The notes: generated from the sequence alone by a model not told the origin. 64,000 bases of DNA from Aureibaculum sp. 2308TA14-22 (GCF_040538665.1 NZ_JBEWXT010000001.1:2320501-2384500), one strand, 5' to 3'. Counted from the stretch's first letter, positions 46,053 through 54,136 are shown. Made by a program: numbers and translations.

Positions 46053-47063
46053 CTATTTGAAATTTACCATAGCCTTTATAACACCAGCTTCAGTATTCAG
46101 CCAACTATCAAAGTTAGAAATCATATCTAAATAATGAACATTATGAGTAATAAAAGAATCTGTGGGAAATTGATCTAATACATTGATTACATGTTTAAAA
46201 TCCTCGGTAGTGGCATTTCTACTGCACATCAAAGTCATTTCTTTGGCATGTATGGCTGGGTGGTTATATGTTAATTCACCTTTAGATAAACCAACCAATA
46301 CAAACCGACCTCCATGAGCCATATAACTTGGCCCGGTTTCTAATGCCTTTTTATTACCAGAAGCATCAAATACAACAGTAGCTAGCTCGCCATTGGTTAT
46401 TTCCAAAACTTGTTTCACAGGGTTATCGCTTACATTTATAATATAATCTACACCAATTTTTTCTTTTGCATATTGTAATCTATTATTGTTCATATCTAAA
46501 ACAATTACCTTGGCTCCTTCTATTTGTGCCAGTTTAGCAATACCAATACCAATTGGTCCACAACCAATTACTACAACATATTCTCCTTTTTTTAACTCTG
46601 CTCTTCTAATGGCGTGAGCACCAATAGCTAAGGGTTCTACTATTGCCATTTGATTGTCACTTAAATGATTGGCTGGCAATAAAATATCTACAGGAGCTGT
46701 AATTTGTTCTTGCATACCACCATCTGTATGTATGCCTAAGACTTTTATATTTGTACAGCAATTAGTTTTACCATTTCTGCAGGCAACGCAACTATTGCAA
46801 CTGAGATAAGGCATAATTACAACTTTGTCTCCAGCTTTTATCCCTTTTTCATTTTTATCAATTTCCAAAACTTCAGTTGCTAACTCATGACCTAAAATTC
46901 TTGGATAGGTGAAAAAAGCCTGATTACCAGTATACGCATGTAAATCAGTACCGCAAATCCCCACCTTTTTTATTTGTAATAGTGCTTCGCCATCCTTTCT
47001 AATAGGGTTTTCTTTCTCTTTCAGTAAAAATTCCCCAGGTTTTTTACACACAATATATTTCAT
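46053..47063 (-). CDS. Zn-dependent sugar-acid dehydrogenase (L-galactonate oxidoreductase-like)
   Basis: 336 residues, medium-chain dehydrogenase. Catalytic zinc site GICGTDLHAYTG and GHELATEVLE; structural zinc Cys cluster SCNSCVACRNGKTNCC; NAD site VVIGCGPIGIGIAKLAQIEGAKVIVLD. The family includes L-galactonate-5-dehydrogenase (LgoD type), threonine and sorbitol dehydrogenases. Being the first gene before uxaA and uxaB, an enzyme making D-tagaturonate from L-galactonate is the best fit, but this is inference from the operon. Confidence 0.78.
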   Translation of the reverse strand: MKYIVCKKPGEFLLKEKENPIRKDGEALLQIKKVGICGTDLHAYTGNQAFFTYPRILGHELATEVLEIDKNEKGIKAGDKVVIMPYLSCNSCVACRNGKTNCCTNIKVLGIHTDGGMQEQITAPVDILLPANHLSDNQMAIVEPLAIGAHAIRRAELKKGEYVVVIGCGPIGIGIAKLAQIEGAKVIVLDMNNNRLQYAKEKIGVDYIINVSDNPVKQVLEITNGELATVVFDASGNKKALETGPSYMAHGGRFVLVGLSKGELTYNHPAIHAKEMTLMCSRNATTEDFKHVINVLDQFPTDSFITHNVHYLDMISNFDSWLNTEAGVIKAMVNFK

Positions 47064-47342
47064 CTATAATTTAGTTTTTCTGAAATTGGCGTATTTGTTG
47101 CCTAAAAGTTTTACAAATTTAAAACAACAGCCTTATAAAGCCACCAAGCAATATACCAATACCGATACTTATTTTACCTTAAAAGTAACTATTCTTTAAA
47201 ACAACCTTGAACCAATGCAAAACAAATTGATGTTTATGCATTGTAAGTTAACCATTTTGGAAAACAACGTCTTTAAATTAAACTGACAATAAAATCAAAT
47301 ATTAATTGATAAATTCAGTTTATGTATAGTAAAGTCTGTATT

Positions 47343-47675
47343 ATGAAAAAATTACTTATCATTTCGGTTTTTGCTTTTGGTATAATATCATGCTCTTCAG
47401 AAAGTGATGACCCTATGGAGCCGCCAGTAAAAGATGTTACCTATAAAGATGATGTAAAAAGTATAATTGATAGTAAATGTATTAGTTGCCATGCCAGTAC
47501 CCCTCAAAATGGTGCTCCAATGGCATTAGTTGCATCTGCACAGGTTAAAGAGGCCATTGAAAATAGAGATTTAATTGGTAGAATTACAAATGGTTCTATG
47601 CCCCCTGGGAATGAAAATTTAACAGCTGCTCAAATACAATTAATTGAAGATTGGGAAAAGAACAGTTTTAAATAA
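47343..47675 (+). CDS. Small cytochrome c-type lipoprotein
   Basis: 110 residues from the ATG at 47343 (MKKLLIISVFAFGIISCSSE), chosen because it begins a clean lipobox signal (IISC), in preference to an ATG seven codons earlier. One haem-binding motif C-I-S-C-H (SIIDSKCISCHA) and a later Met in NGSMPPGNENLT that may be the axial ligand. Flavobacteria carry many such single-haem lipoproteins; the partner is unknown. It converges with the next gene at a two-base gap. Confidence 0.82.
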   Translation: MKKLLIISVFAFGIISCSSESDDPMEPPVKDVTYKDDVKSIIDSKCISCHASTPQNGAPMALVASAQVKEAIENRDLIGRITNGSMPPGNENLTAAQIQLIEDWEKNSFK

Positions 47676-47677
47676 AA

Positions 47678-48022
47678 CTACCTTCTAATAATTAAAATTT
47701 CATCGTCAGAAAACTCCATCCAAGCAAAATCGTAAACATAATGGTACATTTTTCCATGTTTGTTACTATTAAAATGTGTTATATATTTAAAATTAAATTT
47801 CTTTTTGGCCAAGACTAATCTCTTTATTTTTTTCTGATAATTATTTTTACCCAAAAGTTCTAATAAAATTGATCTGTTTCTATGTAAAATTTTATCAATT
47901 TCTTTTGCGTTAATTTTAGTAACCCTTCTTAAATTGGTATGATAATAATTTTTGCATTTTACAGAACAAAAAATTTTATCAGTTCTTCCAATTATTAATT
48001 TTTTACAAATTTTACACTTCAT
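47678..48022 (-). CDS. Zinc-ribbon protein, conserved hypothetical
   Basis: 114 residues. N-terminal Cys4 set MKCKICKKLIIGRTDKIFCSVKCKNYYH (C3, C6, C19, C23) forms a treble-clef or ribbon zinc site. The remainder (KILHRNRSILLELLGKNNYQKKIKRLVLAKKKFNFKYITHF and VYDFAWMEFSDDEILIIRR) resembles a small protein often seen in flavobacterial genomes. It is divergent from the integrase gene with a 152-base gap; whether the two are linked in function is unknown. Confidence 0.72.
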   Translation of the reverse strand: MKCKICKKLIIGRTDKIFCSVKCKNYYHTNLRRVTKINAKEIDKILHRNRSILLELLGKNNYQKKIKRLVLAKKKFNFKYITHFNSNKHGKMYHYVYDFAWMEFSDDEILIIRR

Positions 48023-48174
48023 AACCTCTCAAAGGTATATATTTTAATTGAAAAAACATATAGTCGTTTTTAACGGTTAACAAACGGTTAATACATTTTT
48101 ACAACCTACTTTTTAATCAAGTTTGCCTAAATTTACATTCCATCACCATTCCATTAACCATAAAAACTATTGCA

Positions 48175-49269
48175 ATGGACGTACCTATTATTTACGAACC
48201 TTTAAAAAATGCCAAACGTATAAAAATTTATATTCCCTATGAGTTGCATGAGGTAAGGAAATCGTTTAAGCAACTAAATTCTACCTATTGGCATCCCAAT
48301 CAAAAGTTATGGTCTATAGTTAATACTAAAGAGAACTTGGCTCATGTAAAAAAAATATTTAACGGTAACTTTAGTACAAGTGCTGAAAAACTACCTATAC
48401 CTATTAAGGAAGTTGTTTTGAACGAGAAAGCTATTGATACACTTTTAGAACTAGAAAAAACGCTGACGTTAAAGCATTATGGACAATCAACCATAAGCAA
48501 TTATAAAAAAATGTTTTCTGTTTTTTTAACAAAATTTATGCACCATGATCTTAAACAAATAAGTAAAGAACAGATAGAGCAGTTTATATTTGATCTTATA
48601 AAACAAAATAATATTAGCGAAAGTTATCAAAATCAGCTTATTAACGCAATAAAAGCATATTATGAGCATGTATTGGGTTTGCCAAGAGAGTATTACGATA
48701 TAGAACGTCCTAAAAAAAGTAAAAGCATACCTAATGTTCTTAGCCAACAAGAAGTTTTAAGCATATTACAATATCATACCAATATAAAGCACAAAGCTAT
48801 ATTATGGACTATATATAGTGCAGGATTACGAATTTCAGAGTTAATTAATTTAAGAGTGGTTGACGTACATTCAGAAGAAGGCTATCTATTTATTAAAGAT
48901 AGTAAAGGCAAAAAAGACCATAAAACCATTTTATCTGACAATTTGGTTGATTTATTAAGAAAGTATTATAGACTTTATAAGCCATCATACTGGTTATTTG
49001 AAGGGAAAACCGGTGGTAAATACAGTACTACCAGCGTTAGAGCAATATTTAGAAAGGCCGTTACTGAAACTAATTCAAACCCTTGGGCAACAGTACATAC
49101 TTTACGGCATAGCTTTGCAACGCATTGTATAGAAAACAATGTAAACTTAAGGCATTTACAAAATATGTTAGGACACAATTCGCCTAAAACAACAGAGTTA
49201 TATACCAAAACCATTCAAATAAACAATAAAAATATAAGTAGCCCACTAGATAGTTTACTTAAAAAATAA
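48175..49269 (+). CDS. Integron-integrase-like tyrosine recombinase
   Basis: 364 residues. An N-terminal added segment (1-70, PYELHEVRKSFKQLNSTYWHPNQKLW) precedes a SAM-like core-binding domain (about 88-175), then the catalytic domain with R219 (SAGLRISEL), Lys in KGKK (244-247), H308-T-L-R311, H334 (LGHNS) and nucleophile Y343 (TTELYTKT). The C-terminus SSPLDSLLKK resembles the SPLDAL end of IntI proteins. The about 60 residues between the Lys and HTLRH are too few to hold the extra domain that IntI1 has there. It lies 46 bases before the attI-like core. XerC/D-like by domain, IntI-like by tail and by context. Confidence 0.88.
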   Translation: MDVPIIYEPLKNAKRIKIYIPYELHEVRKSFKQLNSTYWHPNQKLWSIVNTKENLAHVKKIFNGNFSTSAEKLPIPIKEVVLNEKAIDTLLELEKTLTLKHYGQSTISNYKKMFSVFLTKFMHHDLKQISKEQIEQFIFDLIKQNNISESYQNQLINAIKAYYEHVLGLPREYYDIERPKKSKSIPNVLSQQEVLSILQYHTNIKHKAILWTIYSAGLRISELINLRVVDVHSEEGYLFIKDSKGKKDHKTILSDNLVDLLRKYYRLYKPSYWLFEGKTGGKYSTTSVRAIFRKAVTETNSNPWATVHTLRHSFATHCIENNVNLRHLQNMLGHNSPKTTELYTKTIQINNKNISSPLDSLLKK

Positions 49270-49289
49270 TATATTGCAACTATAACGGA

Positions 49290-49324
49290 TATAACCGCAA
49301 TGCGGTTATACAGTTGTTGGCAAC
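49290..49324 (+). other. attI-like recombination site
   Basis: Between the recombinase stop and the first cassette gene. A perfect hairpin with arms TATAACCGCA / TGCGGTTATA (one-base loop, 49290-49310) is followed by the core TTGTTGGCAACAA (core GTTGGCAAC, 49316-49324). The core matches the inverse core at the end of cassette 1 (GTTGCCAAC, 50930-50938). It has no partner palindrome as long as the attC sites have, which is what separates attI from attC. Confidence 0.65.
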
Positions 49325-49334
49325 AAGCTAAAAA

Positions 49335-50921
49335 ATGACCGTTTCAGAATTAAAAAATACAGCTAAAAAACATAAAAATGAAGGCGACTTTGTTAAGTCA
49401 ATGGAACTGTATGAAGAACTCTGGAAACAAGAAAAAAACGAATGGAATGGTTATTTTCTCGCTCAATTATATCGCAAGTCAAACAATTTTCATAAAGCAA
49501 GAGATTTACACAATCAACTTGCCCAAACTTATCCAAACTTCAAACCTTTAAAAACCGACAAGCTTTGGTTGGATTACAGCGAAAAAATCAAAGATTGGGA
49601 TAATCCTGATTTGGTTTCAGATGCAGAAGATATTTTGTCAAGAACAAATCAACACGATCAATACGAAGGAAATATTTATAGAAAAACTGTTTTAAGTACA
49701 GTTCGCTATTTGTGTTATAAAAATGACCATAATGAGGCATATAATTGGCTGCTAAAATTAGATCAATCTAAGATTAGTAATACTGGCTTCCTATATGACG
49801 GACAATGGTTTCCTGCTGATAGAAAAGTTTACTTTATTAGACTTGCTGATGTTTTAATAATTCTTGGAAAGTATATTGAATATATCGATGATTGTTTTGA
49901 AAAATTGGATTTTTCGCCTATAAAATTAAGACAATTTAAAAGCCATTTAATCGAGTCTATCACTTATGACGATTATATATCACGTGTAAAATTGGCAAGA
50001 TATATAAAGAATTTTCAAGAAGAATTCGAGTTGCGTGAAAAAAAGAATTTAAAAAACATATATAACCCTAACAAGACTATTTCAGTAAGCGATTTAAGTC
50101 AATATTTATTTTGTCCAGTTAGTTATGCCATAAATGCAACTTACGAAATAGATGCAAATGACACTTGGGAAAAGGACGAATGGCTTGGAAATCGAAGAAA
50201 TTTTAGTGACAGACATAGGATTTATAATCAACATAACGATTTCAAAAAAGCATTTGACGATTCTGACATTCTCATAAATGATGAACTTAAAAAGGATTTT
50301 GACAATTTATTTAACTCAAAATTAATAGTTGACAATGTTTCAAAAAGCTTACTTCAACTTTTTACAGACAGTCAAAAATCCATTGTTGGAGCACCAGATT
50401 ATATATTAAAGAATAGTAATGGAAATAACATAGTTATAACAGAGAAATTTAGCAGTATTCATTCAGCTGATTCACAGACACCTTTTGACAGCGATTTAGT
50501 TAAACATTTTGCCTATTTGGAAAAATTTGACAAAATGGATTTAGATTTTGGTTACTTCATTACTTGGTATTGGGAATTAATTGACATTGAAACAAACACA
50601 GGAAGAATTAAAAAGAAAATAAAAATAACATCTTACAGAATTGTAAAAGTTGAGCGAAATAATACCAATTCTAATAAACTTAATAACGCCTTAAACCGAG
50701 TTAAAAGCCTAAAAACTACTAAATCAATGCAAATAGATGCGGACAGAATTTCTTACGCAAATAAATGTTTTAGTTGTAGCGTATTTAGTTATTGTAATCA
50801 TAAAACTGGAAGATTCGACCAAATTAATTTACCTTACGAATTGACCGAAATAAAGGAAATAAAAAAAGTAGAACCAAAAAAACCTGACAACGGAATTGAA
50901 GATGATGATTTACCATTCTGA
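49335..50921 (+). CDS. Cassette 1: Cas4-like Fe-S nuclease homologue with SSB-type tail
   Basis: 528 residues. Residues 5-70 look like TPR helices (GDFVKSMELYEELWKQEKNEWNGYFLAQLYRKSNNFHKARDLHNQL). From 250 on a Cas4/AddB-like domain is suggested: Cys260 in SDLSQYLFCPVSYA and C478-x2-C481-x5-C487 near the end, the cysteine spacing of Cas4 [4Fe-4S] proteins. Between them lie Asp355 (GAPDYIL) and E370-K371 (VITEKF), a possible PD-(D/E)xK site in which the first acid of ExK seems replaced by Thr. The last residues IEDDDLPF copy the SSB C-terminal tip. DNA processing, possibly defence, is inference. The start lies ten bases after the attI core. Confidence 0.72.
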   Translation: MTVSELKNTAKKHKNEGDFVKSMELYEELWKQEKNEWNGYFLAQLYRKSNNFHKARDLHNQLAQTYPNFKPLKTDKLWLDYSEKIKDWDNPDLVSDAEDILSRTNQHDQYEGNIYRKTVLSTVRYLCYKNDHNEAYNWLLKLDQSKISNTGFLYDGQWFPADRKVYFIRLADVLIILGKYIEYIDDCFEKLDFSPIKLRQFKSHLIESITYDDYISRVKLARYIKNFQEEFELREKKNLKNIYNPNKTISVSDLSQYLFCPVSYAINATYEIDANDTWEKDEWLGNRRNFSDRHRIYNQHNDFKKAFDDSDILINDELKKDFDNLFNSKLIVDNVSKSLLQLFTDSQKSIVGAPDYILKNSNGNNIVITEKFSSIHSADSQTPFDSDLVKHFAYLEKFDKMDLDFGYFITWYWELIDIETNTGRIKKKIKITSYRIVKVERNNTNSNKLNNALNRVKSLKTTKSMQIDADRISYANKCFSCSVFSYCNHKTGRFDQINLPYELTEIKEIKKVEPKKPDNGIEDDDLPF

Positions 50922-50928
50922 CAAAGCC

Positions 50929-51130
50929 AGTTGCCAACAATGTATATAAAACATAGCTATTACAGGCTTTCCGAGAGGTTTGTATGTGTTTGCAAAGACC
51001 GCCAAATTTTTAAATTTGGCTTTTAGTAAAATAAAGATAAAAAGAAAATTTAAAAATTCGGCTCGTGTATAATCCGAAAAGTTAGCGTCTATTTACACGC
51101 TACGTTTCATATACGAGACCGTTGGCAAAC
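50929..51130 (+). other. attC1-like site
   Basis: 202 bases, the longest of the array. Outer cores AGTTGCCAAC and GTTGGCAAAC; inner arms GTATATAAAACATAGC and the reverse complement of GTATATGAAACGTAGC (14 of 16 matching, both differences A/G). Inside are further hairpins such as CCAAATTT / AAATTTGG and AGCGT / ACGCT. Confidence 0.75.
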
Positions 51131-51143
51131 ATTAAACAGAACT

Positions 51144-51761
51144 ATGCGGAAATTTGAAAATGTTGAATATACAAAGCCTTTTGAATTACTGCTTTTATTT
51201 ACTTCAACATTACTTGTGTTTTCTGGAATGTTATTCTTGCTAAATAGAATTATGGATTTTGGATTGATAAAAGGAATTTTAGCGTTGGTTATAGCTGGAC
51301 TTTTTTTCTACATTTTCAAAAAGAAGTTTATAGTAAAAATTTCAGATTTTGAATTAACATCAAATAGATTGGAATGGAATAATAAAAGTGTTGATTTTAA
51401 AAATTTGGAGTATTATAAAATTCATTGGATGAAAGGAGCTGGAATAAAATTTAAGCTCAAAAACGGAAAAAAATTACGAATAAGCTCGAATGATAATTTC
51501 TGCAATTCTGAACAGTTTGTGAGTTTATGCCAAAATATTGACTCAAAGCTCTTGACTTATAACAACGGACAAATAATAAGAAAGAAATCATTTTTTGAAT
51601 CTAAACAAGGCTATTACTTTACAGTTATTATGTCTGTTTTGTTTATAATTGGAACTATTTTTAAATCGATTACAGACGAGAAATTTAATTTTGGAAATAT
51701 TACATTAATTTTTGTTTCCTTAGCAATTGTATGGAGTGGAGTTAAATGGAAAAGAAAATAA
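51144..51761 (+). CDS. Cassette 2: membrane protein
   Basis: 205 residues. Two transmembrane helices near the start (about 13-35 and 39-57), a soluble middle part of beta character (KISDFELTSNRLEWNNKSVDFKNLEYYKIHW, FKLKNGKKLRISSND) that could be a PH-like domain, and two helices near the end (about 155-173 and 183-199). No family is recognised. As the sole gene between attC1 and attC2, with 13 bases before the ATG and its stop two bases before the next site, it fills its cassette completely. It has no promoter of its own that I can see. Confidence 0.72.
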   Translation: MRKFENVEYTKPFELLLLFTSTLLVFSGMLFLLNRIMDFGLIKGILALVIAGLFFYIFKKKFIVKISDFELTSNRLEWNNKSVDFKNLEYYKIHWMKGAGIKFKLKNGKKLRISSNDNFCNSEQFVSLCQNIDSKLLTYNNGQIIRKKSFFESKQGYYFTVIMSVLFIIGTIFKSITDEKFNFGNITLIFVSLAIVWSGVKWKRK

Positions 51762-51763
51762 CG

Positions 51764-51902
51764 ATTTGCCAACAACGTGTATAATCAATTGCTTGGTTAT
51801 CGCCTACTTGGAAATTCCTTCGGAATTTCCTCTGGTTCGTTTCTTATTTACTAACTTAGTTCCTAACCAACGCAACTAACCATACACAACAACGTTGTGT
51901 GT
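51764..51902 (+). other. attC2-like site
   Basis: 139 bases. Cores ATTTGCCAAC (51764-51773) and GTTGTGTGT (51894-51902); inner arms GTGTATAATCAATTGC (51777-51792) and GCAACTAACCATACAC (51872-51887). Central hairpin GGAAATTCC / GGAATTTCC with loop TTC. All four differences in the inner stem become G/T wobbles on the bottom strand. Confidence 0.85.
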
Positions 51903-51912
51903 AATTTGAGAA

Positions 51913-52335
51913 ATGAAGAAAATAGATAATGAAATAGCAATTGAATTTTTAGACCACGTAGCTATTCGAGTTGTTGATATGGAAGCCTCTGCAATTTGGT
52001 ACGAAAAAGTATTGGGACTAAAACGTTATCAATTACCTGAATGGGGAGACTTTCCAATCTTTTTACTTTCTGGAAAATCTGGAATTGCATTGTTTCCTGC
52101 GAATACAACTGACACTAAACTTGAACCAACTTCAAAAAATGTAAAAATTGACCATTTTGCATTTAATGTGACAAGTGAAAATTTTGAAAAAGCTAAAAAA
52201 AGATATACCAAATTGAATTTGGAATTTCACATCCAAGACCATCATTACTTTGATTCGATATACACAAAAGACCTTGATGGACATACTGTTGAATTAACGA
52301 CTATTAAAGTGAATGAACGAGAATTTTATAAATAA
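51913..52335 (+). CDS. Cassette 3: VOC (glyoxalase-fold) family protein
   Basis: 140 residues. Two beta-alpha-beta-beta-beta modules: FLDHVAIRVVDMEASAIWYEKVLGLKRYQ and IDHFAFNVTSENFEKAKKRYTKLNLEFH. Probable metal ligands His15, His81 and Glu127 (GHTVEL). The superfamily includes glyoxalases, dioxygenases and fosfomycin or bleomycin resistance proteins; a detoxification role is usual for cassette-borne members, but the substrate is unknown. Flanked by attC2 (10 bases) and attC3 (6 bases). Confidence 0.88.
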   Translation: MKKIDNEIAIEFLDHVAIRVVDMEASAIWYEKVLGLKRYQLPEWGDFPIFLLSGKSGIALFPANTTDTKLEPTSKNVKIDHFAFNVTSENFEKAKKRYTKLNLEFHIQDHHYFDSIYTKDLDGHTVELTTIKVNEREFYK

Positions 52336-52341
52336 AAAACT

Positions 52342-52480
52342 ACACACAACAACGTGTATAATTAATTGCTTTGGCAAGTGCCTATTTGGAAAATTCCTTC
52401 GGAATTTTCTCGCGTTCGTTTTTGTTTACTAAATTAGTTGCTTAAACACGCAACTAACCATACACAATACCGTTGCCAGT
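52342..52480 (+). other. attC3-like site
   Basis: 139 bases. Cores ACACACAAC (52342-52350) and GTTGCCAGT (52472-52480). Inner arms GTGTATAATTAATTGC and GCAACTAACCATACAC; internal hairpin around GGAAAATTCC. Very similar to attC2 and attC5. Its first core is the reverse complement of the second core of attC2, showing that cassette 3 carries its own ends. Confidence 0.85.
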
Positions 52481-52509
52481 AATTTGAGCGAACGAACAAG
52501 AATTGAACA

Positions 52510-53286
52510 ATGAACAAGGAAAAATGCTACAAATGTGAACGAAAAGCGACTTCAAGAGAGCACGTTCCACCGATTTGCTTATTTCCTGAAATGAAGGACA
52601 CAAATGGAATTAATTTTAGAAAAGATTTAATTACAGTTCCTTCCTGCGATATTCATAATTCGAAAAAATCAGACGATGACGAATTTCTTTTATTGTCTTT
52701 ATCAGGTTTAATGAAAAATAATCCTGTTGGAAATTTTCATCAATTAACTAAAGCAAACAGGTCGTTAAAAAGAAAAAATAAGGATTTTATAGAAAAGCAA
52801 ATTTTGAGAAATCACAAATATGCTAAAATCAAAACCACAGATGGAAAATTTCGACTGGTTTCAATAGGAAATCCGAATTCTGAAAGACTTATTAATTGTT
52901 TAGAGCATATCGCTTATGGACTTTTTTATCAAGAGTTTAAAGAAAGATTTGAAGGAGAAACAAAAATGGTATTGGAATTTATTGAGTATGCGGACGAAAA
53001 TATGCAGACATTCAAAAAGTTTCTTAAAAAGAGTTTTGAGCTAGAAAATGAACTGAATAGAGGAATTAAAGGCGAGAATCCGAAAGTTTTTTACTATCAA
53101 TTTCTTGACCCAGATAATTTTGGACTGATTGGCTTGCGAATGGTTTTTTATGAAACTGCTGAAACCTATGTGTCTTTTAAAGGAAAAAATGCGACAGAAC
53201 CATTTGACTTGGGAATGAAATTTATGCAAGGTGGATTTAAAACAACATTTGAAGTCGGAGATGAAAAATTTGAATTTAATAAATAA
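52510..53286 (+). CDS. Cassette 4: HNH-type nuclease-like protein
   Basis: 258 residues. The N-terminus reads as an HNH/zinc fold: C6-x2-C9 (KCYKCERK), E17-H18 (SREHVPP), then C46-x2-H49-N50 (VPSCDIHNSKKSDDDEF). The remaining 190 residues are not recognised. HNH proteins of this layout are common in restriction and other defence genes; nuclease activity here is inference. The gene starts 30 bases after attC3 and ends six bases before attC4. Confidence 0.75.
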   Translation: MNKEKCYKCERKATSREHVPPICLFPEMKDTNGINFRKDLITVPSCDIHNSKKSDDDEFLLLSLSGLMKNNPVGNFHQLTKANRSLKRKNKDFIEKQILRNHKYAKIKTTDGKFRLVSIGNPNSERLINCLEHIAYGLFYQEFKERFEGETKMVLEFIEYADENMQTFKKFLKKSFELENELNRGIKGENPKVFYYQFLDPDNFGLIGLRMVFYETAETYVSFKGKNATEPFDLGMKFMQGGFKTTFEVGDEKFEFNK

Positions 53287-53292
53287 AAAACT

Positions 53293-53427
53293 ACTGGCAA
53301 CAACGTGTATAGCTCATTGCGGCTGAATTCCTATCGGAATTCAACGCTTATTCGCTATCTTTGGGCAATGGCGGAAAGAATCCTGTGGATTTTTCCGCAA
53401 CGAGCCATACACAAACTCGTTACCTGC
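53293..53427 (+). other. attC4-like site
   Basis: 135 bases. Cores ACTGGCAAC (53293-53301) and GTTACCTGC (53419-53427). Inner arms GTGTATAGCTCATTGC and GCAACGAGCCATACAC pair at 14 of 16 positions, the two exceptions being A/C on the top strand. The first core is the reverse complement of the core that opens cassette 4. Confidence 0.85.
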
Positions 53428-53437
53428 AAGCTGAAAA

Positions 53438-54136
53438 ATGAGAATCCGAAAAAACATACAGATAATAATGATTTTGCTTATTTGCTCTTGCAATGAGAAA
53501 GCGGAAAAGCAAAAACCTGAACTGAATTCTGAACCAAATATCGAATCTAAAGCTGAATTAAAGACAGAATCGGAATTAGATACTGATTATTCAATATCTG
53601 CTGAACTTTTTGCAAAAGACGTTTTGAAAGAAAACTTAAGAAAGCATACTTTCGATATCGCAGATTTAAAAAAGCCTGTACACGCCCAAATTTTTTATAA
53701 TGTTGGACTACAAAAAATAGAAGCATATTCTAACAAGAATTATCCGAAAAACTCTGAACCTAATTATTACGAACATTTCACTCTTTTTGTTGCTACTTAT
53801 CATAGTGAGATTAATGCACTAAAAACATTTGAATTATTAAAGCAAGTTTCTAAAAAGAGCTTTAGTGAATGGCAACAAATTGACAAGGAAGTTTCTCTTC
53901 GAGCAATTGCACTTAATGTCGGAACAAAACCAGGCGGAATGATAATCCAATCGGGAAGACAGATATTTAGTTTAGTTAAGACTTGCCGAGAAACACCAAT
54001 TGGCGGAACTTGGAGTGATTACGAAAAGAAGTTTATTAAATATTTGACTAAACGTGGTGATGAAGAATTTAAGGTTTTGAATTCACATTGTGGAATGAAT
54101 AAATACGAATTAAAAACAATAAAAGCCAGCAGGTAA
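53438..54136 (+). CDS. Cassette 5: lipoprotein of unknown function
   Basis: 232 residues. A short lipoprotein signal MRIRKNIQIIMILLICSCNEK (Cys16 or Cys18) is followed by an acidic low-complexity stretch (KPELNSEPNIESKAELKTESELD) and a folded part with no known motif. The stop codon TAA (54134-54136) lies inside the next attC core (GCAGGTAAC), so gene and recombination site overlap. Confidence 0.72.
   Translation: MRIRKNIQIIMILLICSCNEKAEKQKPELNSEPNIESKAELKTESELDTDYSISAELFAKDVLKENLRKHTFDIADLKKPVHAQIFYNVGLQKIEAYSNKNYPKNSEPNYYEHFTLFVATYHSEINALKTFELLKQVSKKSFSEWQQIDKEVSLRAIALNVGTKPGGMIIQSGRQIFSLVKTCRETPIGGTWSDYEKKFIKYLTKRGDEEFKVLNSHCGMNKYELKTIKASR

Noticed and set aside
48070-48095. Direct repeats of AACGGTTAA upstream of the recombinase
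   Set aside because: Two short AT-rich copies only; may be an operator but the evidence is too thin to annotate.
49270-49334. Cassette promoter Pc next to attI
   Set aside because: No pair TTG-N19-TAnnTTTG with acceptable spacing is seen there, so no promoter is called.
53305-53496. 63-codon frame inside attC4
   Set aside because: Its sequence is that of the recombination site and overlaps the start of the cassette 5 lipoprotein in another frame.
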